This document shows, piece after piece, positions 1 through 4,891 of a stretch of DNA of 11,223 bases. The position numbers were made by a program, and so were the translations under genes. Under the pieces are notes generated by a model, which was not told the DNA's origin, did not search any database, and saw only the letters and a list, made by a program, of their open reading frames with translations. Source of the stretch: a bacterium (lineage in GTDB: Bacteria > Electryoneota > RPQS01); NCBI GenBank assembly GCA_018814465.1, contig JAHIZR010000069.1, positions 1 through 11,223 on the forward strand, given 5' to 3'. The first letter of the stretch is position 1. Every line of letters starts with the position of its first letter.

Positions 1-321
1 CTCAGCGCTAAGCCATTGGGACATTTGCTCTCGTGGGCGACCAGAACATTTGCGAAGGCTCCGTTCGGAACGGTTTTGCAGTTGGAGGCAGCAGGCGCTC
101 ACGTCGGACAGCCTGCTCATTACAGCATGTTCCTGCGGCACGAGGATGAGTACGAATTCACAGTCATTCCGACGGTTTCGATGATCAGGCAACTACTGGC
201 CGGAACCGCGCGTAAGCCGGGGATTCACATGATGGGATTGCTGAGTGATCCGAAAACAATGCTGGCGGATATGGAACGCATGGGTGTTACTGTGGAAAAA
301 GAACATTCTAATAATAACTAA
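1..321 (+). CDS. C-terminal end of a probable saccharopine dehydrogenase-like NAD(P)-dependent oxidoreductase (5' end outside window)
   Basis: The frame is open from base 1 and gives 106 residues before TAA at 319-321. No start is needed: the in-frame TTG at 16 sits in a continuous coding frame, so this is a 5'-truncated gene. The visible part has a 'RHEDEYEFTVIP' segment, then 'ARKPGIHMMG', then a 'DPKTMLADMERMGV' tail. From memory this order (LRHEDGYE-TAIP, then GTxRKPGL-MMG, then DP--LL-DMERMGV) fits the C-terminal part of bacterial saccharopine dehydrogenase-family proteins. In those proteins an N-terminal Rossmann domain binds NAD(P) and the C-terminal part helps form the substrate pocket. 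No catalytic residue or nucleotide-binding loop is in view, so the substrate cannot be named. The gene ends 19 bases before the TolB-like gene and may be co-transcribed with it, although no functional link is apparent. Confidence 0.55.
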   Translation, partial: LSAKPLGHLLSWATRTFAKAPFGTVLQLEAAGAHVGQPAHYSMFLRHEDEYEFTVIPTVSMIRQLLAGTARKPGIHMMGLLSDPKTMLADMERMGVTVEKEHSNNN

Positions 322-340
322 AGGAAAGCAGGTTCACATA

Positions 341-1384
341 ATGATTTTCTTGACAGTGCTATTGCTGAGTTGCGCGGTGTTCGCGCAGGAAGTAACCACG
401 GAGCCGCTGTGGTATGAAGGCGAGACGCATCTGAAAAACGTGAGGCAATTAACGTTCGGCGGGGAAAACGCGGAAGCTTATTTCAATGTTGAAGGCACAG
501 GCCTTATCTTTCAGTCCACGCGGGACGATTATCAGTGCGATCAGATTTTTACGATGGATCTGAACGGCGAAAACGTAAAGCTGGTCAGCACGGGCAAAGG
601 CGCGACAACGTGTTCGTTTTATATTCCGGGAACCGATGAAGTGATCTGGTGCTCGACGCATGACCATGCTTCCGAATGCCCAAAGAAGCCGGATCGTTCG
701 TTAGGCTATGTCTGGGGATTATCGGAGTTCGATGTCTACAAATCAAAAGCGGACGGATCGGATTTGCAGCGACTGACCGACACGCCCGGCTATGACGCGG
801 AAGCGGCGGTCTCACCGGACGGCAAGGAGATTGTATGGACATCGGGCCGCGACGGAGATCTGGAACTTTACAAGATGAAAATCGATGGCTCCAATGTGCA
901 GCGGTTGACTTGGACGGTGGGTTACGACGGCGGACCATTCTTCTCGCCGGACGGCAAGCATATTATTTATCGCGCGTTTCATCCGGCGAACCCCTATGAA
1001 TTAGGTCAGTGGAATCATTTATGGGAGATGCAGGCGGTGTCTCCGGTGACGTTGGATTTGTGGATTATGGATATCGACGGCGGCAATCAGCGACAGATCA
1101 CGCAGCTCGGTTCGGCGAGCTTTTGTCCCTACGTGCATCCTTCGGGGGAGTGGATAATCTTTACCACTAACTATGCGGACAGCAACGCGCAAGGGATGCC
1201 GAACTTCGATTTATTCCGCGTGCGACCCGATGGCTCCGATCTGGAACGGCTGACGTTCTCGCCCACGTTCGACGGCTTCCCGATGTGGTCCTATGACGGC
1301 AAGTATTTGGTCTGGTGCGGCAATCGCGGCGAACGCAGAGCACGCGGCGAGACGAATGTGTTTCTTGCGGAGTGGGTGGAGTGA
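341..1384 (+). CDS. Secreted TolB-like PD40 beta-propeller protein
   Basis: This 347-residue protein starts at ATG 341. The preceding purine stretch AAGGAAAG (321-328) is a plausible but distant ribosome site. The frame is open further upstream, but the hydrophobic stretch following this ATG, ending in VFAQ at residues 13-16, looks like a signal peptide cut after residue 15. The n-region lacks a positive charge, which is unusual. The mature part is built of PD40/WD40-like blades. Each shows 'RLT' or 'QIT' followed by a 'SPDGK.I.W' type strand: residues about 36-60, 143-168, 187-210, 251-275 and 302-326, with 'LYKMKIDGS' and 'LFRVRPDGSD' turns. This is the TolB C-terminal propeller fold, but TolB's N-terminal domain is absent and no tol/pal genes are nearby. 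A periplasmic or surface binding role is likely. The ligand is unknown. Confidence 0.8.
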   Translation: MIFLTVLLLSCAVFAQEVTTEPLWYEGETHLKNVRQLTFGGENAEAYFNVEGTGLIFQSTRDDYQCDQIFTMDLNGENVKLVSTGKGATTCSFYIPGTDEVIWCSTHDHASECPKKPDRSLGYVWGLSEFDVYKSKADGSDLQRLTDTPGYDAEAAVSPDGKEIVWTSGRDGDLELYKMKIDGSNVQRLTWTVGYDGGPFFSPDGKHIIYRAFHPANPYELGQWNHLWEMQAVSPVTLDLWIMDIDGGNQRQITQLGSASFCPYVHPSGEWIIFTTNYADSNAQGMPNFDLFRVRPDGSDLERLTFSPTFDGFPMWSYDGKYLVWCGNRGERRARGETNVFLAEWVE

Positions 1385-1391
1385 TAGAAAA

Positions 1392-1426
1392 CTTGAAATG
1401 TGAAACCGGAAACCTGAAACCTGAAA
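1392..1426. repeat. Five tandem heptamers, consensus CCTGAAA
   Basis: Five consecutive 7-base units are visible: CTTGAAA, TGTGAAA, CCGGAAA, CCTGAAA and CCTGAAA. The array begins eight bases after the TolB-like stop codon and its last A-run merges into the 5' arm of the terminator. Short tandem heptamers of this kind are known as intergenic repeats in many bacterial genomes. No function is claimed here. Confidence 0.7.
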
Positions 1427-1458
1427 AAATCCCCCGCCGGAATTGGCGGGGATTTTTT
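1424..1458 (+). terminator. Rho-independent terminator after the TolB-like gene
   Basis: CCCCGCC (1432-1438) pairs with GGCGGGG (1445-1451) around the loop GGAATT. The stem then continues, past one bulged C (1431), as an A6T arm pairing with AT6. The six T's at 1453-1458 make it a canonical terminator. The A-run on the other side gives it the symmetric form of a bidirectional terminator. Confidence 0.85.
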
Positions 1459-1548
1459 GTGATACTGTTCCGGCCGGGTTGCGCGAGCTTCGGGACACAC
1501 GCATTATGGAAACACTCTCGCTGCTTAACCCGACTCGGCGAAAGGCAG

Positions 1549-1585
1549 CCCCCCCTACCCCCCCATTTGTCTTCGACTAAATGGG
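1549..1585. repeat. C-tract plus inverted repeat, copy 1
   Basis: Two runs of seven C (1549-1555 and 1558-1564) are separated by TA. The last part of the second run begins a hairpin: CCCATTTGTC (1562-1571), loop TTC, GAC (1575-1577), one bulged T, then AAATGGG (1579-1585). The layout resembles that of the C6-TATTAT-C6 hairpin at 1693-1739. This suggests two diverged copies of one dispersed intergenic element. The function is unknown. Confidence 0.5.
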
Positions 1586-1596
1586 AGGAAGAAGAA

Positions 1597-1614
1597 ATGA
1601 TGTACCCTCGCTGA
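1597..1614 (+). other. Possible five-codon mini-ORF (MMYPR) running into a terminator
   Basis: GGGAGGAAG at 1583-1591 is a strong Shine-Dalgarno-like sequence five bases before ATG ATG TAC CCT CGC TGA. The stop codon falls in the loop of the following hairpin (1605-1625). The geometry recalls a short leader peptide feeding an attenuator. However, the peptide has no run of a regulatory amino acid, and the next gene starts about 290 bases later. It may be coincidence. Confidence 0.15.
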
Positions 1615-1631
1615 TTTGGCGGGGGTTTTTT
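1605..1631 (+). terminator. Second rho-independent terminator-like hairpin
   Basis: CCCTCGC (1605-1611) pairs with GCGGGGG (1619-1625), with one U-G wobble and a seven-base loop. TTTTTT follows at 1626-1631. The 3' half, GGCGGGGGTTTTTTGTG, differs by one base from the same segment of the terminator at 1445-1461 (GGCGGGGATTTTTTGTG). The two hairpins may therefore be related copies. No gene precedes it closely, so it may act on read-through or on a short RNA. Confidence 0.65.
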
Positions 1632-1692
1632 GTGTTCAGAAAGCGGTCGAAGAATTGCTCATAAGTGCTCGATTTTGAGTTATGGTAACCGA

Positions 1693-1739
1693 CCCCCCTA
1701 TTATCCCCCCAAAGGAAAGACCGTTTTGGGGGGATTCTT
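1693..1739. repeat. C-tract plus inverted repeat, copy 2
   Basis: A run of six C (1693-1698) is followed by TATTAT and then CCCCCCAAA (1705-1713). The latter pairs perfectly with TTTGGGGGG (1725-1733) across an 11-base loop. ATTCTTT follows, a weak T-tail, so the hairpin could also terminate transcription poorly. The layout parallels the element at 1549-1585. Confidence 0.5.
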
Positions 1740-1905
1740 TGGTTGAGCATGATATGAGAAGAGATATAGCAAATGTGATCCTTGCCGAGCGGCAGAAGTT
1801 GCCGGAGAGCTCGAAGTTTCCTGCAAGTTTGGCTCGTAAGTGTCTGATTATTCTATATGGCACGGCCCTTGCTCATATGCTACCCGTAGCAAACTTCATA
1901 AAATC

Positions 1906-3282
1906 ATGCAAAAATTGCTTAAAACATTATCAATTCTGATTTTAGCTGTAGCGGTGCAGGCGCAAACCTGGCCCTCGGGTGCGATTGTTGATCCGGCGGT
2001 CGGAGCACCCCCTCCCGCCGAGGGCGAACTCTTCATCTCCGCTTCAACTGCAAGTTTGTCCAATGACCACTGGAAAGACGGCAAAAATCGCTTCGAATTG
2101 GGCATCGGTTTGGGCAAAGGATTAGGGCTTCTGGCTTCGACTTCGACCCGCGACCTGTCCGGCTTCGGAGCGTTCCAGCAAGGCATTGAGGATACCCGCG
2201 TCGGTTTAGCCGTCTGGCCGCTGGATGTGTTCAACAGTAAGGTTCGCCTCGGTCTAAACACCAATTTGATTCTCCCGACGGGCTACCGCACACAGGAAGC
2301 CTATTACGATTCATCAACCCAGAGCACAGCGCTGCTGCCTTCCTTTACAAATGATCAGACAGCCGGAGAGATCCTGCCGGGAATGGTCTGGACTCCGGGC
2401 AAGGCGGCATCACTGAATGTTTTCGGCGGCCTGTTCAGCACTTCAGACAAGGTTGAACAGGCTTTCCGCTGGGGCATGGGCATGAAACTGAATCCCTTCG
2501 GCGAGCGCGTAACCGCGGAGTTGGGCTATAGTCAATCCATTATTCGCGCGGGAAGCTATCCCGAGACGGAAGTTCTAAGCGCGGGACTCGATATCGGTTT
2601 GAATTGGGGCTTGAGTATCAAACCGGGATTCTGGGCGGAATTAGAAGACGATCCGATGGTTGGCATGGGCATCGGATTCAGCTTTACTTCCAGATTGCCG
2701 AAATCGGTTTTCCCGCCGAAGGCTCCGCCGCCAGTGCCGGTGCACCGCAATGGAATCGTGATGGTGGCACCGCCGCGCAGCGACCTGCCAATCGCGGGAA
2801 TCGAAGAACTTTGGAAAGAACTGCGGCAGCAAGTGCAGCCCTCCTTTGATAACGTTATCGAACTGGAATCGCTCGATCTACCGGGTCTGCCCTATAATGA
2901 TACGGAGCGCACCCGGTTCTGGAATTCCATGAATGCCATCGCCGCCGCCAATCCGAATGCACAGTGGCTGTTGGTTACTCACGTGGAAAGCGAAGCCGTG
3001 AACCGGATCGCCGGACTATCGATTCCTTTAATGGTGACTCAACCCACTTGGGAAGCGGCCTGCCGGCTGCGTTTTCAGTTAGTAGATCTGTTCGCCATGA
3101 AAAGCTACGGCGAACAAATCGTGGAAGTCACAGCCGTTCGCAAAGACGGCATCCGGCTGCCGATTTTCACCCCGGTGGAAAAGGATGTGCTGAGCACGGA
3201 TGACAGCCGCGAACTGACGTTTCAGGCCTATCGCAACGCAGGCCGGGAAATCTCCCTGCTGCTGCCGGAGTATACGAAATGA
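1906..3282 (+). CDS. Outer-membrane beta-barrel-like protein with a Pro-rich linker and an unidentified C-terminal domain
   Basis: The protein has 458 residues. ATG 1906 is chosen because it begins a good signal peptide (MQKLLKTL, hydrophobic core, AVQAQ, cut near residue 18-20). The frame is open upstream to a GTG at 1840, but neither start has a clear Shine-Dalgarno. Residues about 40-265 show alternating, glycine- and aromatic-rich strands of outer-membrane barrel type, such as 'RFELGIGLGKGLGL', 'KVRLGLNTNLILPTG', 'VTAELGYSQS' and 'PMVGMGIGFSF'. A linker with PPKAPPPVPV (271-280) leads to a mixed alpha/beta domain (283-458) beginning 'NGIVMVAPPRSDLPIAGIEELW', with a central 'WLLVTHVE' strand. 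I do not recognise this second domain. The gene leads the four-gene block, and the next start overlaps its stop. A transporter or anchoring role in the outer membrane is inferred only. Confidence 0.7.
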   Translation: MQKLLKTLSILILAVAVQAQTWPSGAIVDPAVGAPPPAEGELFISASTASLSNDHWKDGKNRFELGIGLGKGLGLLASTSTRDLSGFGAFQQGIEDTRVGLAVWPLDVFNSKVRLGLNTNLILPTGYRTQEAYYDSSTQSTALLPSFTNDQTAGEILPGMVWTPGKAASLNVFGGLFSTSDKVEQAFRWGMGMKLNPFGERVTAELGYSQSIIRAGSYPETEVLSAGLDIGLNWGLSIKPGFWAELEDDPMVGMGIGFSFTSRLPKSVFPPKAPPPVPVHRNGIVMVAPPRSDLPIAGIEELWKELRQQVQPSFDNVIELESLDLPGLPYNDTERTRFWNSMNAIAAANPNAQWLLVTHVESEAVNRIAGLSIPLMVTQPTWEAACRLRFQLVDLFAMKSYGEQIVEVTAVRKDGIRLPIFTPVEKDVLSTDDSRELTFQAYRNAGREISLLLPEYTK

Positions 3283-3668
3283 TCGCGCGAAGCTTTTTAA
3301 TGATCAGCCTTGCCGGACTACTAATTTGGAGCTGCACATCGCCGACGGACAGCAACGACGAGCCGGAACCAATTGTGTCGAGCTCGCTGACCATCGAAGC
3401 GCAGCCGGCAGCGATTCCGGCGGACGGAATGAGCAAGATGGTGATACTTGCCGAATACCGATTGAACGGCGAAGCCGCTCCGGATTCGACGCGCATCATT
3501 CTGCTGAATACCGTCGGGACGCTGGGCCACGGAGAAGTCTATACACAGGATGGTATTGCCATCGATACACTGACTTCCGATACGGTGGTTACGCTGGGAA
3601 TGGTGTTCGCAATCGCCTCCGGAGTCAGAGACTCAGTTGAAATCGCCTTTGAACCGGTAACTCAATAA
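3279..3668 (+). CDS. Small lipoprotein with a bacterial Ig-like (Big_1/invasin-type) domain
   Basis: This 129-residue protein overlaps the previous gene by four bases (ATGA), a sign of translational coupling. The N-terminus has a charged start (MIAR), a hydrophobic core and a lipobox-like LIWSC with Cys19 as the likely lipidated residue. An acidic linker (TSPTDSNDEPEP) follows. Residues about 36-126 match the Big_1 pattern: 'PAAIPADGMSKMVILAEY', then 'PDSTRIILLNTVGTL', then a 'DGIAIDTLTSD' turn and a final 'RDSVEIAF' strand. These domains usually form stalks or adhesive modules outside the cell. The short length implies a single Ig module tethered to a membrane. The acidic residues after the cysteine could favour surface display, as known for some Bacteroidetes lipoproteins, but that is inference here. 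Confidence 0.75.
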   Translation: MIARSFLMISLAGLLIWSCTSPTDSNDEPEPIVSSSLTIEAQPAAIPADGMSKMVILAEYRLNGEAAPDSTRIILLNTVGTLGHGEVYTQDGIAIDTLTSDTVVTLGMVFAIASGVRDSVEIAFEPVTQ

Positions 3669-3686
3669 TCAAACAGTAAGCAACCT

Positions 3687-4802
3687 ATGGTCACGTTTGT
3701 CGCACGTCTGCTTTCAGCCATTGCATTAATCATCAGTTTCTATTTGATCTCGGGCTGCGACAGCGGCGGTTCAACCGGTCCGGGCACGGGACCGAACGGA
3801 GACGACTTGGTTCTTTCGCAGTGCGAAGTTGTCGAGATCGACAATATGATGCATGTGCGGTGGACCGCCAACCGGGCGACACAGGGGACGTTTCGCTATG
3901 GACAGAGCACGCTGGTACAGATGACCAACGATCCGGATTTCGAAGTCGAACATGAGATAATTTTGGTCGGCCTCGTATTCGATGTCAACTATATATATAG
4001 ACTGACTGTCAATGATCAGTTAGGAAATACGGCAGAGTGCGAAGGGGATTTCCGCACACCGGTGAAGGCCACACCTGAGCCGTATATCTCCAATCTGCAG
4101 GTGACCGACATCACGGAAGAACAGGCAAAGGTCAGTTGGATTACCGACGAACTGGCGACAACGATTCTCTATTATGGAGCGGGAAGCACCAGTGATTCGA
4201 TTGTGATTTCGAGTTTTGATTTCGAGCACGAAGTCATTTTAAGCGGATTGAATTCGGCAACCGATTACAGCATCCGACCGGAAGCGGTGGATCTGGATGG
4301 GTTGCGGGGCATCGGAACGGAAACGTCGTTTACGACCGCGACATTGCTGAGATTATGGTTCGATGACAAGACGATCGCAGTCGGAGAAACCTCGGATGTC
4401 GCGATTCATTTGGAGGGAGCCGTCGATCTGGGCGCATTGCAGTATCGCCTGCAGTTCGAGGATACACTGAATACTCACAGCGGCAACGGAGCGGTCAAGA
4501 TTCTTGATTTGCGGTATGGCCCTTTCACAGCGCCGGACATCGCTCCCTTGTTCTTTCAGGAAATCCGCAACAGCCAGCGCTATGTCGAAAACGAAATGGC
4601 CTGGACGATGTACTATAACGGAAATACGCGCATCGGGACGGCGGCGAACGGCGGCGGCACGATCGCGATTTTGACAATAAGAGGCATCAAAGCAGGCGCG
4701 TTGCCGTCGGAGTTCGACGAGGACGTAACCTTCGGACTCGATATGTTTTCGGTTCAGAGAGCCTGCAGCCTGCGAACCGGAATCATTACCGTCACCCAAT
4801 AA
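3687..4802 (+). CDS. Lipoprotein with two fibronectin type III-like domains and a C-terminal cohesin-like domain
   Basis: The protein has 371 residues and starts 18 bases after the Ig-like lipoprotein. The signal peptide ends in the lipobox LISGC, with Cys24 as the predicted lipid site, followed by a Gly/Ser/Pro linker (25-40). Two FN3-like units follow at about 41-125 and 131-217. Each has an 'V.W....AT...Y' strand pair and a 'HE(I/V)IL.GL....Y' strand: 'HEIILVGLVFDVNYIYRL' and 'HEVILSGLNSATDYSI'. Residues about 221-371 read as a cohesin-like beta-sandwich: 'KTIAVGETSDVAIHLEGAV', 'LGALQYRLQFEDTL', 'VKILDLRYGPF', then 'GGGTIAILTIRGIKAG'. Cohesins bind dockerins, and the next gene encodes a dockerin-like repeat. 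This protein is therefore a candidate surface receptor for its neighbour. The cohesin call rests on pattern memory, not a search. Confidence 0.75.
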   Translation: MVTFVARLLSAIALIISFYLISGCDSGGSTGPGTGPNGDDLVLSQCEVVEIDNMMHVRWTANRATQGTFRYGQSTLVQMTNDPDFEVEHEIILVGLVFDVNYIYRLTVNDQLGNTAECEGDFRTPVKATPEPYISNLQVTDITEEQAKVSWITDELATTILYYGAGSTSDSIVISSFDFEHEVILSGLNSATDYSIRPEAVDLDGLRGIGTETSFTTATLLRLWFDDKTIAVGETSDVAIHLEGAVDLGALQYRLQFEDTLNTHSGNGAVKILDLRYGPFTAPDIAPLFFQEIRNSQRYVENEMAWTMYYNGNTRIGTAANGGGTIAILTIRGIKAGALPSEFDEDVTFGLDMFSVQRACSLRTGIITVTQ

Positions 4803-4808
4803 GGGGAG
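4801..4808 (+). promoter_or_regulatory. Alternative ribosome binding site for the giant T9SS protein gene
   Basis: AAGGGGAG overlaps the stop codon of the preceding gene and lies 11 bases before an in-frame ATG at 4820. It is the stronger of two candidate sites for this gene. If used, the protein gains 24 residues (MHKNNNKFSS onward) ahead of the compact signal peptide. Confidence 0.4.
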
Positions 4809-4879
4809 TGATAAACGATATGCACAAGAACAATAACAAATTCTCATCATATATCCGGGCGAAATTGCCCGACAATACC

Positions 4880-4883
4880 GGAG
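4880..4883 (+). promoter_or_regulatory. Ribosome binding site supporting the ATG at 4892
   Basis: GGAG lies eight bases before ATG 4892, the ideal distance. That ATG opens directly into a normal signal peptide, so this start is preferred. A small hairpin, CGGGC (4856-4860) with GCCCG (4867-4871), sits between the two candidate sites. Confidence 0.45.
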
Positions 4884-4891
4884 TGAAAATC

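Larger units (their letters stand above)
1385..1905. other. Gene-free interval with repeats and terminators
   Basis: No convincing gene lies in these roughly 520 bases. In order they hold a heptamer array (1392-1426), a terminator hairpin (1424-1458), a C-tract inverted repeat (1549-1585), a second terminator-like hairpin (1605-1631) and a C-tract inverted repeat (1693-1739). The remaining bases up to 1905 must contain the promoter of the downstream four-gene block. The best guess is TTGGCT (1829-1834) and TATATG (1854-1859), but the 19-base spacing is long and the match is weak, so no promoter is called. No tRNA-like cloverleaf was found. Confidence 0.6.

Noticed and set aside
365..373. Possible lipobox (LLSC) in the TolB-like signal peptide
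   Set aside because: The -2 residue is Leu, the n-region has no basic residue, and a standard signal-peptidase I site (VFAQ) follows four residues later. Ordinary secretion is more likely, though lipidation cannot be excluded.
1315..1614. Open frame of 99 residues spanning the end of the TolB-like gene and the intergenic repeats
   Set aside because: It runs through a terminator and the heptamer array and has no protein-like pattern. Only its last five codons have a ribosome-site context, and these are reported separately.
1460..1905. tRNA, riboswitch or CRISPR array in the intergenic interval
   Set aside because: No cloverleaf or known riboswitch core was seen, and there are no regularly spaced direct repeats of CRISPR length. 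Only simple hairpins and C-tracts are present.
1682..1939. Small + strand open frame (85 residues) covering a C-tract hairpin
   Set aside because: Its first part translates the inverted repeat, its end overlaps the signal peptide of the next gene in another frame, and no ribosome site or domain supports it.
3989..4000. Perfect 12-base palindrome CTATATATATAG
   Set aside because: It lies inside an FN3-like coding region where it encodes ordinary strand residues (NYIYR). No second site or regulatory context was found.
4353..4850. Antisense open frame (165 residues) opposite the cohesin lipoprotein gene
   Set aside because: The + strand frame has a lipobox, FN3-like and cohesin-like patterns. 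The antisense frame has none.
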